Positions 8,107 to 18,052 of a stretch of 64,000 bases of DNA are shown piece by piece. Every line of letters begins with the position of its first letter. The first letter of the stretch is position 1. The DNA is taken from NCBI GenBank assembly GCA_028285305.1, contig JANQPV010000056.1, positions 225,096-289,095 on the forward strand. Reading direction: 5' to 3'. The notes beneath the pieces are model-generated. The model was not told the DNA's origin. It was given only the letters and a program-made list of their open reading frames with translations, and did no database searches. Made by a program: the position numbers and the translations under genes. This DNA is from Alphaproteobacteria bacterium. Its GTDB lineage: Bacteria > Pseudomonadota > Alphaproteobacteria > SMXP01.

Positions 8107-9264
8107 ATGACACCGGAGTCCGAGAGAGACTTAACTGAGCGAATCAAATCCCACCTCGCCGCGGGGACCACTGACTTAGCGCCTGACCCTTACGAAAACC
8201 AGGTGGACATGTATACCTCGCCTGCGGTTCTCAAGCGGGAGCAGGAACGGTTCTTTAGGTCAGGCGTGCTGTGCGCCGGATTATGCGCCGACGTTCCCCA
8301 TCCAAACGACTGGTTGGTATTGGACGTGGCCGGAAAATCGGTTCTTCTTGCGCGAGACAATGCTGGCACTTTGCGAGGTTTTCTTAATGTCTGCCGCCAT
8401 CGCGGTGCACCGGTGGCCGAAGGACAAGGTAACGGAAATCGATTCACGTGCCCCTATCACGGCTGGACTTACAACAATATCGGCAAGCTGATTGCTCAGC
8501 CCATGGAAGAAGCCTTTGAAAGGCCCACTGCGTGCAAAGTAGCGCTTCAAGAGCTGCCCATCGAAGAAAAACACGGGCTCATTTACCTCTCGTGCGACCC
8601 TCAATCTAAGGTCTGCGCGGATCAACATCTTGGAGATGCGGCAAGTGAAATTGCGGCTTTCGATCTCTCCTCTTACCACCGTTTTGGAACACGAAAAGTC
8701 TCCAAACAGATGAATTGGAAGCTTGTCGTGGATACCTTCTTAGAGGCCTATCACCTCCAGACCCTTCACAAAGCCTCTCTCGCTCCTATGATCTATAACA
8801 CACATTGCGTTTGGGAAGACTGGGGTCATATCGGGCGCCTCACCACACCGCGCAAATCCATCGGCGAGATGAGCGACGGATCCCTGCTTCCTTACGTGAC
8901 GATGCTGTACTTTCTCTTTCCCAATCTGGTCCTCATCCAACAGCAAGATCACATTGAGACCTTTCACGCCTTCCCGAAGAACAATTCGCCCGATGAAGCT
9001 GATATTGTGGTTTCGCTCTATTGCCCAAACGTTCCCGAGACCGACAGCGCCGTTCGTCATTGGACGAAGAACTTCGACCTGCTCATGAATGTCACGGAAG
9101 GCGAAGACTTCGCTCTGTGCGAAAAGATCCAGAAGGGCTTTTACTCCGGTGCCCAATCCCACATCGTTTATGGACGAAATGAACCGGGGCTACAGCATTA
9201 TCACCGCAGCATAAAGTCTGCCCTCGGGCTTAGTGGCGGGACGGGCGAAACAATGGTGGCTTAA
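8107..9264 (+). CDS. Rieske non-heme iron oxygenase, alpha-subunit type
   Basis: A 385-aa terminal oxygenase. The Rieske 2Fe-2S site is C96-x-H98 (VCRHRGAP) and C115-xx-H118 (TCPYHGW). The mononuclear iron site is in DTFLEAYHLQTLH (H216 and H221) with Glu213 two residues before the first His, where naphthalene dioxygenase has a bridging Asp. Glutamate there is, as I recall, common in the carnitine and glycine-betaine oxygenase groups. No beta subunit, ferredoxin or reductase gene is adjacent, so electrons must come from elsewhere. A GGAG ribosome-binding site precedes the ATG. Carbamate kinase starts 11 bases downstream. The substrate is unknown. Confidence 0.88.
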   Translation: MTPESERDLTERIKSHLAAGTTDLAPDPYENQVDMYTSPAVLKREQERFFRSGVLCAGLCADVPHPNDWLVLDVAGKSVLLARDNAGTLRGFLNVCRHRGAPVAEGQGNGNRFTCPYHGWTYNNIGKLIAQPMEEAFERPTACKVALQELPIEEKHGLIYLSCDPQSKVCADQHLGDAASEIAAFDLSSYHRFGTRKVSKQMNWKLVVDTFLEAYHLQTLHKASLAPMIYNTHCVWEDWGHIGRLTTPRKSIGEMSDGSLLPYVTMLYFLFPNLVLIQQQDHIETFHAFPKNNSPDEADIVVSLYCPNVPETDSAVRHWTKNFDLLMNVTEGEDFALCEKIQKGFYSGAQSHIVYGRNEPGLQHYHRSIKSALGLSGGTGETMVA

Positions 9265-9275
9265 GCGGAGGACAC

Positions 9276-10181
9276 GTGCGACTTGTTGTTGCTTTAGGAG
9301 GAAACGCGCTTCTAAGCCCCGGAGAACGCCCCACGCCCGAAGGTCACCGAAGAAACATCGCCGCCGCAGCCAAATCCATAGCGCCCATCCTCGAAGTCCA
9401 CGAAGTCATCCTTACACATGGAAATGGACCCCATATCGGCCACTTAGCCGCACAACAATCGCAGCTGGCCAAGGATGAGCAAATCCCCCTCGACGTGATC
9501 GATGCCCTGACCGAGGGCTGGCTGGGTTACCTGATTGAACAAGAGATCTTGAACACCCTCCCGTTGGCCCATCAGTGTGCCACGATTCTAACCCAGGCTG
9601 AGGTCGCACCCGACGACTCTGCCTTCGACAAGCCAACGAAGCCTATCGGCCGCCTCTACAGTTACGAAGCCGGGAAGCGTTTAGCGGCAGAGCGGGAATG
9701 GGACATGATTGAGGTGGGCGACAAACTCCGCCGTGTCGTTCCGTCGCCCCGGCCTGTTCGGATCATTGAGATCGAAGCCATCCGGCGGCTGGTGCAGCCA
9801 AACACGACGGTCATCTGCGCGGGCGGCGGTGGAATACCAGTGATTCGATCGAAAAATGGTGCCCTCCGAGGAGTCGAAGCGGTGATCGACAAAGATCGCT
9901 GCAGCGCTTTGCTTGCCTCGCAACTTCAGGCCGACGGCCTTATGCTACTAACCAATGTAGACGCCGTATTTGAGAATTGGGGGCAACCCAACCAACGGCC
10001 AATTCAATCTCTTTCAGAGGGTTCCATCGGCGAACATGCTTTCGAAGCAGGCACGATGGGACCCAAGGTCGAAGCAGCGGGCGCATTCGTCCGCGCAGGG
10101 GGCGATTTCTCCCTGATCGGTTCCATCTCTCAAGCTGAAGACATTCTGGCGGGCAAGGCCGGCACAAGGATAATATCATAA
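9276..10181 (+). CDS. arcC: Carbamate kinase
   Basis: A 301-aa amino-acid-kinase-fold enzyme that interconverts ATP plus carbamate with ADP plus carbamoyl phosphate, usually making ATP in the last step of arginine deiminase or ureido-compound breakdown. The N-terminal VVALGGNALL glycine loop, ILTHGNGPHIG and the ICAGGGGIPV segment are family hallmarks, and length is normal. The start is GTG at 9276 with a GGAGG sequence seven bases upstream (GCGGAGGACACGTG). No arginine deiminase or carbamoyltransferase gene is in the window. It is 11 bases after the Rieske gene and converges on a COG2403 gene. Confidence 0.92.
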   Translation: MRLVVALGGNALLSPGERPTPEGHRRNIAAAAKSIAPILEVHEVILTHGNGPHIGHLAAQQSQLAKDEQIPLDVIDALTEGWLGYLIEQEILNTLPLAHQCATILTQAEVAPDDSAFDKPTKPIGRLYSYEAGKRLAAEREWDMIEVGDKLRRVVPSPRPVRIIEIEAIRRLVQPNTTVICAGGGGIPVIRSKNGALRGVEAVIDKDRCSALLASQLQADGLMLLTNVDAVFENWGQPNQRPIQSLSEGSIGEHAFEAGTMGPKVEAAGAFVRAGGDFSLIGSISQAEDILAGKAGTRIIS

Positions 10182-10204
10182 GCCGCCAACTCGAATGGAC
10201 ACGC

Positions 10205-11548
10205 CTAGACCAAGCCGTGCTTCCTGCAGAACCGATCGATCACAATGGCAAGCCCACCATCTTCACTATCGGCGAATTCATACCCCACCCGGACGATTGG
10301 GATTTGGACGTCAACGAGGCTGCCTAAATCCGCGGGCGTTGCAGCGACAATCGCATCAATTTCCATTGCCGAAAGCGTCTCGGAAATAGCCAAAATCTGT
10401 TCCGAATCGTATCCAACGGCCGGTATGACCTTTCCAATATGCGGATATTCATCGTATACAGACCGTAGCGTCGGCACTGCGTGGGGCCTTGGATCCACGA
10501 CTTCGGCCACCTGTCCTTCGCTTGCCGCGACATAACCTGCGCCATACGCCATGCCGCCATGCGTGATAGTTGGGCCGTCTTCAACTACTCCCACTCGCTT
10601 GCCTCTTAGTAAATCGGGCTCTTCCACGTCGATACGGGAAGACCCAACGATGATTTCCGCATTGGGATTGATCAATGAAACAGTGTCTACAACGCGTTCG
10701 ACATCTCCGGGCTCAGCAGAGTTGCTTTTGGTGACGAGCGCGACATCCGCCATCCGCAGAACAGCCTCACCGGGATGATACGTGTCTTCATGGCCCGGCC
10801 TCAAAGGATCAACAAGCGAGACTTGAAGGTCGGGAACGATAAACGAGAAATCGTTGTTTCCTCCGTCCCAGAGAACCACGTCACATTCCTGAACCGCCAG
10901 ATCCACGATCCGTTGATAGTCGATTCCCGCATAGACGATGTCGCCCAGAGCCAGATGGGGCTCATACTCCTCGCGTTCTTCAATGGTACAATCTGCTTCG
11001 TCCAAGTCCTTGAACGTTTCAAACCGCTGAACGACTTGCTTTTCGAGGTCGCCATACGGCATGGGGTGTCGAATAACAGCCGCCCGTAAGCCAGCAACTC
11101 GAAGCCGTTCAGCGATCCACCGAGTAACCGGAGACTTTCCACACCCGGTCCGGACGGCGCAGACCGAGATCACCGGCACCGTTGCTTTGATCTGCGTCCG
11201 GTTCGGCCCCAGCAAAGTAAAATCAGCTCCAGCAGCCAGAGCCCTTGAGGCCTTGTGCATCACCGCTTCGTGACTGATATCGCTATAGGAAAACACGACC
11301 TGGTCGATCTTCATCGCGGCGCAGACCTCTTCAAGCTTCGCTTCCTCAACAATGGGGATGCCGTCCAGATAGCGCTCCCCCGAAAGCGCCGGCGGCAACC
11401 GACGCCCAGAGATTCCGGGTATCTGCGCAGCAGAAAACGCTTTCACGCGATAGCACGGATCGTCCCGGTACACCATATTGAGGTTATGGAAATCTCGGCC
11501 CGCCGCCCCCATAATGAGAACGTTCACAGGTTGACGCTCATCGGACAT
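10205..11548 (-). CDS. COG2403 P-loop protein (annotated elsewhere as cyclic 2,3-diphosphoglycerate synthase-like GTPase)
   Basis: A 447-aa cytoplasmic protein with an N-terminal Rossmann-like segment (NVLIMGAAGRDFHN) and a central P-loop-like motif, RTGCGKSPVTRW. A switch-like region, DVVLWDGGNNDFSF, follows, and the C-terminal half carries the long conserved block THGGMAYGAGYVAA. This matches the COG2403 family, often labelled cyclic 2,3-diphosphoglycerate synthase after an archaeal enzyme, a role that is unlikely to hold generally in bacteria. The gene ends 23 bases from the convergent carbamate kinase gene. I recall such genes near carbamate kinase elsewhere, which hints at carbamoyl-phosphate or one-carbon metabolism. 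True activity is not known. Confidence 0.7.
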   Translation of the reverse strand: MSDERQPVNVLIMGAAGRDFHNLNMVYRDDPCYRVKAFSAAQIPGISGRRLPPALSGERYLDGIPIVEEAKLEEVCAAMKIDQVVFSYSDISHEAVMHKASRALAAGADFTLLGPNRTQIKATVPVISVCAVRTGCGKSPVTRWIAERLRVAGLRAAVIRHPMPYGDLEKQVVQRFETFKDLDEADCTIEEREEYEPHLALGDIVYAGIDYQRIVDLAVQECDVVLWDGGNNDFSFIVPDLQVSLVDPLRPGHEDTYHPGEAVLRMADVALVTKSNSAEPGDVERVVDTVSLINPNAEIIVGSSRIDVEEPDLLRGKRVGVVEDGPTITHGGMAYGAGYVAASEGQVAEVVDPRPHAVPTLRSVYDEYPHIGKVIPAVGYDSEQILAISETLSAMEIDAIVAATPADLGSLVDVQIPIVRVGYEFADSEDGGLAIVIDRFCRKHGLV

Positions 11549-11800
11549 AGAGACACCCGCTCGTTGATTGATGCTGACTCAACGAGTACAGCGGGGACAA
11601 CGCCGGGTTGTTGATTTCAGTCAATCCCGTACGTCTCAACGCTCACCGAGTTGCACAATAGCGCAAGACGGCGCTGCGTTGACACCAAGGAGGTCGTCTC
11701 TTTCGACTACCCTCATGCACAACGCATAGCCAAGAGACTGGCGAAACTAAGACGCAAGGCATAGACCCAGTCACACCGGGAGTGATCTTAGTTCAGGGAC

Positions 11801-14185
11801 TTACTCTGCCGTGACAGGAACCGACGGCATCGAACCTTCGGACCCATCATCATCGTCGGGCCCATTGTCACCCGAGCCAAGGTCGTCATCAGACGGATCT
11901 TCATCCACCGGTTCAGGCGGTGGAGGCGCCGCAGCGATCTCAAAATCGAGTTTGTCGTCTTCACCCACCAGCACAGTCACCGTTCCGCCATGCTTGAGCT
12001 CGCCAAACAGGATCTGATCGGCCAATGGCTTCTTGATGCTTTCTTGAATAACGCGCGCCAGAGGCCGGGCTCCGTATTTCTCGTCATAGCCCTTTTTGGC
12101 CAGCCACGTGTTGGCTTCGGGAGTCAGATCGAATGTGACGTTGCGATCATCCAGTTGCGCTTCCAGCTGAAGAACGAACTTCTCGACCACGCGTGCAATC
12201 ACCTCCGGCGGCAGGTTGCCAAAGGAGACAATCGCATCAAGACGATTGCGGAACTCCGGCGAGAACATCTTGTCGATAGCCTCTTGATCGTCCCCTTCCC
12301 GCTTGTCTCGCCCGAACCCGATCGGCGCCTTCGCAAGATCAGCAGCGCCGGCATTCGTGGTCATAATGACGATTACGTTGCGGAAGTCGATCTTTTTGCC
12401 GCTGTGATCCGTGAGCGTACCGTGGTCCATTACCTGCAAAAGGATATTGAAGAGATCGGGATGCGCTTTCTCTATCTCATCGAGCAGCAGCACACTGTGC
12501 GGATTCTGATCAATCGCATCGGTGAGCAAGCCTCCTTGATCAAACCCGACATACCCTGGAGGCGCGCCAATAAGACGGGAAACCGTGTGGCGCTCCATGT
12601 ACTCGGACATGTCAAAGCGGACGAGCTCAACGCCCATAATGCTCGCAAGCTGCCGCGCAACTTCGGTTTTGCCCACGCCCGTCGGACCTGAGAAAAGATA
12701 GTTACCTATGGGCTTTTCAGGTTCCCGCAAACCCGCACGGGAAAGCTTGATGGCGGCCGCCAATTGTTCGATAGCGGAATCTTGACCAAAAACAACGCGC
12801 TTCAGATTCTTTTCGAGGTCCTGCAGCACTTCCTCATCAGATTTGGACACGGTCTTCGGTGGGATCCGCGCCATCTTGGCCACGACAGCTTCGACCTGCT
12901 CCACGTCGATCTTCTTGATCCGCTCTTCAGGCGGCACCAGCATCTGCGATGCGCCAACCTCATCGATCACATCAATCGCTTTGTCCGGCAGCTTCCGATC
13001 ATGCATATACTTGGAAGAGAGCTCGACCGCGGTTTCGATCGCATCATCCGTATACTTGATTTTGTGGAACTCTTCGAAGTACGGCTTGAGGCCCTTAAGA
13101 ATCTCAATTGTGTCGGGAACGCTCGGCTCATTCACATCAATCTTTTGGAAACGCCGCACCAACGCCCGATCCCGCTCGAAATACTGGCGATACTCTTTGT
13201 ACGTCGTCGAGCCGATACAGCGCAATGAACCACTTTGCAGTGAAGGCTTGAGAAGGTTCGACGCGTCCATAGCCCCACCACTCGTCGCACCAGCCCCGAT
13301 GACCGTATGTATTTCGTCAATAAAGAGAATGGCGTTGTCCATCTCCTCCAGCTCGGTTACCACGGCCTTAATGCGCTCCTCGAAGTCTCCCCGATACCGG
13401 GTACCAGCCAAAAGGGCACCCATATCGAGCGAGAATATCGTCGACTCGATCAAGACTTCAGGGACTTCCTTCTTGACGATCCGCCGCGCCAACCCTTCGG
13501 CAATGGCTGTTTTGCCAACACCTGGATCTCCGACAAGCAACGGATTGTTCTTCGATCGACGGCACAGGATCTGAATCACGCGTTCGACTTCGGAGTCTCT
13601 GCCGATCAAGGGATCGATTTTTCCGGCCTCGGCTTTCGCGTTGAGATTGACGCAATAGGCTTCAAGCGCCTCATTGCCCTGTTTAATGACCTCTTCGCCC
13701 TCTTCTTCATCCGCACCCCGAGGAATACGCCGCTCAGTCATATTGGGGGACTTGGCAATACCATGCGAGATGTAATTGACCGCATCATAGCGGGTCATCT
13801 CTTGTTGCTGAAGGAAATACGCCGCGTGACTTTCCTTTTCGGACATGAGGGCTACCAAAACGTTGGCGCCGGTCACCTCTTCGCGTCCCGAGGACTGGAC
13901 ATGGACAATCGCCCTTTGCAGCACCCGATGAAAGGCTGCGGTAGGTTTGGGATCCTCATTATTCTGAGCGATCAAACTCGACAGTTCGTTCTCTACATAG
14001 TCGATCAGGTTGTCTCGCAGCACATCAAGATTGACACTGCACGCTCGCATTACGGCGGCGGCATCCTTGTCTTTGATGAGCGCATAAAGCAGGTGTTCGA
14101 GCGTGGCGTACTCGTGGTCATGATCGCCGGCAAACTGGATGGCGTCATGTAGTGCGTTTTCCAAGCTTTGTGAAAAGGAAGGCAA
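11801..14185 (-). CDS. clpA: ATP-dependent Clp protease ATP-binding subunit ClpA
   Basis: A 794-aa Hsp100 unfoldase that feeds substrates to ClpP. It has the Clp-N repeat domain (residues 1-145), the first AAA+ module with Walker A GDPGVGKT (219-226) and Walker B LFIDEIH, and the second module with Walker A GPTGVGKT (500-507). The ClpP-docking loop IGF is at 622-624. The start codon is TTG at 14185. The last 44 residues form a Pro/Asp-rich acidic tail ([19 protein letters not shown]) not present in E. coli ClpA. clpS lies 29 bases upstream in the same direction. No clpP is present in the window. Confidence 0.96.
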   Translation of the reverse strand: MPSFSQSLENALHDAIQFAGDHDHEYATLEHLLYALIKDKDAAAVMRACSVNLDVLRDNLIDYVENELSSLIAQNNEDPKPTAAFHRVLQRAIVHVQSSGREEVTGANVLVALMSEKESHAAYFLQQQEMTRYDAVNYISHGIAKSPNMTERRIPRGADEEEGEEVIKQGNEALEAYCVNLNAKAEAGKIDPLIGRDSEVERVIQILCRRSKNNPLLVGDPGVGKTAIAEGLARRIVKKEVPEVLIESTIFSLDMGALLAGTRYRGDFEERIKAVVTELEEMDNAILFIDEIHTVIGAGATSGGAMDASNLLKPSLQSGSLRCIGSTTYKEYRQYFERDRALVRRFQKIDVNEPSVPDTIEILKGLKPYFEEFHKIKYTDDAIETAVELSSKYMHDRKLPDKAIDVIDEVGASQMLVPPEERIKKIDVEQVEAVVAKMARIPPKTVSKSDEEVLQDLEKNLKRVVFGQDSAIEQLAAAIKLSRAGLREPEKPIGNYLFSGPTGVGKTEVARQLASIMGVELVRFDMSEYMERHTVSRLIGAPPGYVGFDQGGLLTDAIDQNPHSVLLLDEIEKAHPDLFNILLQVMDHGTLTDHSGKKIDFRNVIVIMTTNAGAADLAKAPIGFGRDKREGDDQEAIDKMFSPEFRNRLDAIVSFGNLPPEVIARVVEKFVLQLEAQLDDRNVTFDLTPEANTWLAKKGYDEKYGARPLARVIQESIKKPLADQILFGELKHGGTVTVLVGEDDKLDFEIAAAPPPPEPVDEDPSDDDLGSGDNGPDDDDGSEGSMPSVPVTAE

Positions 14186-14214
14186 ATCAAACCCCGTTTC
14201 TCTCTAAGCGCCCG

Positions 14215-14562
14215 CTATTCTTTTTCCATCGTACACTGCAGCGGGTGCTGATGCCGACGCGCTTCGTCGATCACCTGAGCCACCTTGGTCTCAGCTACTT
14301 CGTAGGTGTACAGGCCACATACCCCAACACCATTTTGATGTACGTGCAACATGATTTGCGTCGCGTCTTCCCGGCTTTTGTTGAAGTACTTCTGAAGGAC
14401 GTACACAACAAACTCCATTGGCGTGTAATCATCGTTAAGCAGGAGTACCCGGTAAAGGGAAGGTTTCTTGGTTTTGGGACGTGTTTTCGTAACGAGACCG
14501 GTGGAGAAGCCGTCGTCGTCCTCAGTGTTCTTGTCAGCCATCGTCGGTGTGTTCGTGCGCAT
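14215..14562 (-). CDS. clpS: ClpA adaptor protein ClpS
   Basis: ClpS binds the N-domain of ClpA and delivers N-end-rule substrates. The core contains [17 protein letters not shown], the binding region for destabilising N-terminal residues, and [19 protein letters not shown], both diagnostic. The ORF track starts at 14619 with a hydrophobic stretch that does not belong to the family. The ATG at 14562 (115 aa) or the one at 14541 (108 aa) is more likely; neither has a strong ribosome-binding site. The N-terminal 25 residues are charged and unstructured, as usual. It is followed directly by clpA. Confidence 0.94.
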   Translation of the reverse strand: MRTNTPTMADKNTEDDDGFSTGLVTKTRPKTKKPSLYRVLLLNDDYTPMEFVVYVLQKYFNKSREDATQIMLHVHQNGVGVCGLYTYEVAETKVAQVIDEARRHQHPLQCTMEKE

Positions 14563-14916
14563 CGCCAAGAATATAGTGCAGTTAAAGGTTAAGACAAAGA
14601 TAGAAGCAGATAAAATCAACTGAGCGTTGGCACATCACGCGAACGCCCGACGCCATTAAGAGAGTTGTCCAAAAAATGGCACAAAACTCGCTTAACGAGA
14701 AAGTGGCAGATTGTAATGCCAATCTTGGCGATTTTCGATCTTCCACAAGAAGATTTCCGACGAGACAAAGGAAAATCTTTAGGAAAATCAGATAAAAATT
14801 TTACCTTACGGTGGCACTGATGGAGTGCGAAACTTGAAGTCCCATAGTTGATCTTGGTGTGATAATCTGCGAACGTTTGGTTTTGGGGCTTCAAAGATAG
14901 GGTGTGACTCGCAGAG
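14563..14916. other. Divergent intergenic region between clpS and the D,D-carboxypeptidase gene
   Basis: About 350 bases with no believable gene; ORF 14616-14894 is short and has no codon or family support. The stretch 14690-14830 is noticeably A+T rich (for example around GGAAAATCAGATAAAAATTTTACC) and should contain the two divergent promoters. GATAAT at 14860-14865 could be a -10 element for the rightward gene, but I cannot pair it with a good -35. No terminator or long palindrome is seen. Confidence 0.3.
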
Positions 14917-16410
14917 ATGCGTAATGTTGGTTCTGTGTATCCTCAATTATTGAGTACGAGCGTATTGTGCAGACTTGCGACGCTTGTTCTTCTTGCAGCC
15001 GGCTTAATCGTTGGCGCCCCATCTTCCGCCGAAGCAAATCCCAAATATGCGGCCATTGTTGTGAACGCAGTCGATGGCACTGTACTTTATTCCCGTAATG
15101 CGGATGCACGGCGCTACCCGGCCTCGTTAACCAAAGTCATGACCCTTTATATGCTGTTCGAGGCATTAGAGGATGGACGCATCACCCTTAATACGAAGAT
15201 GTCGGTGTCGCGGCGTGCAGCCGGACAGCCTCCTTCAAAGATCGCCTTAAGTGTCGGTCAGACAATTACCGTCAATGACGCCATTAAGGCCCTTGTGGTG
15301 AAATCTGCGAATAATGTGGCAACTGTCGTTGCTGAAAAACTCGGCGGAACAGAATACAAATTCGCTGTAAAGATGACGGCCCGCGCCCGCGCCTTGGGGC
15401 TCAAGAGGACCAAGTTCAATAATGCCTCTGGTCTGCCGGACTCCGGTCAGTATAGTACGGCCCGCGACCTCTCTGTCATGGCGCGGCGAATTGTCCAAGA
15501 CTTCCCTCAGTACTACCACTATTTCAAATTGACGAGCTTCACCTGGAAAGGCCGGACCTACAAGACGCACAACAATGTTCTCAAAACATTCAAAGGCGCC
15601 GATGGGATTAAAACAGGGTACATCCGGGCGTCTGGTTTCAATATTATCACATCGGCTAAGCGGAACGGCTACCATTTGATCGCCATCGTCATGGGAGGGC
15701 GAACAAAGTACTCTCGTGATGACCATGTGAAACTCATTTTGAACAATCAGTTCCGCCGCGTCGCTGCCAATCCTGGACTCATTTCTAGATCTCGAAAGCT
15801 ACCTGTGCCTGTCATGAAACCGGGTTCAGAGGGAGAGTTGATCGCCAAGACGTTGACCCCCAAGCCAGGCTCAGAGCAAATCGTAGCGGCAAGTCTTTTG
15901 AGCCCTCTTGATAAGCCGGGTCTGCTTGCAACGTTAGATGAGGCTCAGAACGATCCCATCGGCGATCTCATCGAAGTGGCCGAAGAGGAACAGTTGGCAT
16001 CGGTTCAAGCACAACGCGCACTCGAGTCTTTTGGCCTCGACAGTTTGTTGCATACGGATCCCCAAGATCCCCTCAGCCCAAAGATCGTTTCTCAGACCAA
16101 TTCGGTGTTCAGTTTGAATCCCTCCTCAAATGCATATTTTGCCATTCAAGTTGGCGCATACAGATATGAGGAGATTGCCACAGAGCGATTGAATTCGGTA
16201 AAGGCAAAAGCCGAAGACGCGCTTGATGACGCGATCCTCGCTATCTTTCCAGCTTCGGTGGACGAGCGGCTGGTTTACCGAGCACGCATCGGCCCTTACA
16301 CCAAAGCGGAAGCCGAAACCGTATGCCAAACGCTGAATGCCCGGGGCCTTGCTTGCTATCCCGTCTTCAAGGAAGAATGGCCGCTAAACAATGCCCGCGG
16401 TGACGGCTAA
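14917..16410 (+). CDS. D-alanyl-D-alanine carboxypeptidase (S11 family) with SPOR domain
   Basis: A 497-aa periplasmic penicillin-binding protein that trims the terminal D-Ala from peptidoglycan stem peptides. A signal peptide spans about residues 15-40 (hydrophobic LATLVLLAAGLIVGAP). The three penicillin-recognition motifs are S70-LTK73, S130-AN132 and K232-TG234. After a long linker, residues from about 405 to 490 form a SPOR domain (YFAIQVGAYRYEEIA ... IGPYTKAEAETVC), which binds denuded glycan at division sites. The two parts together point to septal peptidoglycan remodelling, which suits the nearby mipZ. It is divergent from clpS. Confidence 0.93.
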   Translation: MRNVGSVYPQLLSTSVLCRLATLVLLAAGLIVGAPSSAEANPKYAAIVVNAVDGTVLYSRNADARRYPASLTKVMTLYMLFEALEDGRITLNTKMSVSRRAAGQPPSKIALSVGQTITVNDAIKALVVKSANNVATVVAEKLGGTEYKFAVKMTARARALGLKRTKFNNASGLPDSGQYSTARDLSVMARRIVQDFPQYYHYFKLTSFTWKGRTYKTHNNVLKTFKGADGIKTGYIRASGFNIITSAKRNGYHLIAIVMGGRTKYSRDDHVKLILNNQFRRVAANPGLISRSRKLPVPVMKPGSEGELIAKTLTPKPGSEQIVAASLLSPLDKPGLLATLDEAQNDPIGDLIEVAEEEQLASVQAQRALESFGLDSLLHTDPQDPLSPKIVSQTNSVFSLNPSSNAYFAIQVGAYRYEEIATERLNSVKAKAEDALDDAILAIFPASVDERLVYRARIGPYTKAEAETVCQTLNARGLACYPVFKEEWPLNNARGDG

Positions 16411-16475
16411 CATAAGAGTCCACGAACGGCTGTAGCGCCCCGCATTTCCACAGACTCCGTCCCTCCACAAGATCC

Positions 16476-17228
16476 TCATTGGCCCAATAGGACATCGCGC
16501 GCAAGATTGATCTTGCGGGCCAAATAGTCCGATCCGTCTTGATCCGGATGAAATTTCAACATCAGCGTCTTATGGGCCCTCCGGATTGCCGCCTCATCGG
16601 CGGTGGACGGCAGCCCCAGAACCGCAAAGGCTTCCTCGCGGCTCATTTCCGCTGACTCCTCACCGCCCGGCTTTGGCCCTTCTCCCATCAACTCCGCAAC
16701 CGCTTCGCGGAACGCTTCAAGCTCTGACGGTCTCTGGCGCTCAACATAGGTCTGCACAAGGACAAAGCTTTCTTGATCATTCGCCCCCATGATCTCTCCG
16801 CAAACGGCTGCGATATCTGAGATAGGCATGTTGCTCAGATGTTGGCCGGCGAACGCCCCAACGCGGACGATGCCATCCATATCGCCGCTGGAGTGGTCAA
16901 GCGTCATCGTCACGAATTCCGTTTCAACCCGTGAACCCTGCGTTCCCTGGCTGGAGGCCGATCCCCCTTGATATTGCGGCGCGGAAGGAGAAAGTGATCT
17001 GAGCAAAGACAAAACTTGTTCCCTGAACAAGAAAAATAGCACTCCGCCCAACGCGCTGGCCACAAACGAGCCGAACCGCGTACTCACTACAATCAAGATG
17101 ATAGCCGCAACGAGAATACCGAGAATGGTGAACAATCGCGCCGTTTGTTTTGCGGGCGTGGATAAGAACGCGTTGAATGCGATCATTGAAACGGCGAGGA
17201 TGACAGCACTCGCGAGAAGCCAACCCAT
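16476..17228 (-). CDS. Membrane-anchored J-domain protein
   Basis: A 250-aa protein with two or three hydrophobic segments in the first 75 residues (LLASAVILAVSMIAFNAFL, LFTILGILVAAIILIVV, and a third near SFVASALGGVLFFLF). A Gly/Ser/Gln-rich linker and a TerB-like helical segment follow, then a C-terminal J domain of about 60 residues ending at the stop. The HPD tripeptide that stimulates DnaK ATPase is intact (KFHPDQDGSD). C-terminal J domains on membrane anchors occur in DjlA/Tim14-like proteins. It follows the VWA gene by 71 bases on the same strand. The client is unknown. Confidence 0.82.
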   Translation of the reverse strand: MGWLLASAVILAVSMIAFNAFLSTPAKQTARLFTILGILVAAIILIVVSTRFGSFVASALGGVLFFLFREQVLSLLRSLSPSAPQYQGGSASSQGTQGSRVETEFVTMTLDHSSGDMDGIVRVGAFAGQHLSNMPISDIAAVCGEIMGANDQESFVLVQTYVERQRPSELEAFREAVAELMGEGPKPGGEESAEMSREEAFAVLGLPSTADEAAIRRAHKTLMLKFHPDQDGSDYLARKINLARDVLLGQ

Positions 17229-17299
17229 CCTACCTCACCCCAATTCCCATCTTTTAAGCCACCAATCGAGTATCAACGAAAGACCCAGGCAATTGATAT

Positions 17300-18043
17300 C
17301 TAGTCTGAGAGTTGCTGGGTGATGAGGCGCGTCAGATTGGATTCTGCACCGCTCAGTTTCTTCACCGCTTCAACACCCCCTGAAGCATAGGCAGCAGCCG
17401 CCCGCAACAAGTCCTTCAAAGTTGAGGCGGAACCGGAATCGAACTTCGCATAGGCGCCGTTTGTCAGGTCGGCGATTCGGCGAAACACCCTCTCGGCGGC
17501 CGCATCGCGCCCTTCCTGGAAGATGAAACCGCGCACCCCCAACAGCCCAAGGCGACCGGCGGTATCAATAACAGAGGCGGTATGCTCTTCGAAAGAATCT
17601 CCCACAAAGACGAAAGCTCGAACCGGATTGGTACGTGTTTCGCGTTCCACGTGCCGCAACACTTTGTTCAATTGAGTTCGTCCTGCACGGCACCGAACCC
17701 GTGACATGATGTTCAGCAAGTCCTCAGAGGATCGGGACCATTGGCTTTTGAAGACCTCGCGGGGCCCTCGAAAATAGACCAACTGGACATCGAGCCCGGT
17801 GTACTTGGACGCTTCGAGGAACATTTCCGACTGTAACGACGTCGCCATATCCCAGGTGGCATCTCGGCTCATTGTGGCATCCAGTGCAAAAACGAGGCGG
17901 CCACTCCCTGCCGACTTTCTGACAACCGGGGTTCGCTTTACTTGATCCAGAAAGGCACCGACGGAAAGGTTATCGTCCGCCTCACGCACGACAGGCTTTC
18001 CGCTTTCAGCGGCCGTCAAATCGGTGCGAGACTTTTGGGACAT
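17300..18043 (-). CDS. VWA-domain protein encoded next to mipZ
   Basis: A 247-aa soluble protein. After about 45 polar residues comes a von Willebrand factor A fold: beta-1 strand GRLVFALDATMSR carries D-x-T-x-S, a conservative form of the DxSxS metal-ion adhesion site. VRAFVFVGDSFEEH supplies the later Asp. The C-terminal segment with AAAAYASGGVEAVKKL is helical. There is no signal peptide or membrane segment. It starts 9 bases after mipZ stops, so the two are probably coupled. VWA proteins with this pattern in alphaproteobacteria are uncharacterised as far as I know; a role in MipZ or J-protein function is inference from position only. Confidence 0.75.
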   Translation of the reverse strand: MSQKSRTDLTAAESGKPVVREADDNLSVGAFLDQVKRTPVVRKSAGSGRLVFALDATMSRDATWDMATSLQSEMFLEASKYTGLDVQLVYFRGPREVFKSQWSRSSEDLLNIMSRVRCRAGRTQLNKVLRHVERETRTNPVRAFVFVGDSFEEHTASVIDTAGRLGLLGVRGFIFQEGRDAAAERVFRRIADLTNGAYAKFDSGSASTLKDLLRAAAAYASGGVEAVKKLSGAESNLTRLITQQLSD

Positions 18044-18052
18044 GCTTAAGAT

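Noticed and set aside
11740-11795. Loose inverted repeat ACTAAGA/TCTTAGT downstream of clpA, considered as a terminator
   Set aside because: The arms are 7 bases with more than 30 bases between them and no T-run, so it is not convincing as a terminator.
11990-12691. 233-aa plus-strand ORF opposite the clpA 3' half
   Set aside because: Shadow of the second AAA+ module of clpA; no independent start or family support.
13307-14152. 281-aa plus-strand ORF opposite clpA
   Set aside because: It lies antisense to the conserved ClpA N-domain and first AAA+ module. ClpA is unmistakable, and this reading has no recognisable motif.
14616-14894. 92-aa minus-strand ORF in the clpS upstream region
   Set aside because: Very A+T-rich, no ribosome-binding site and no recognisable sequence; treated as intergenic.
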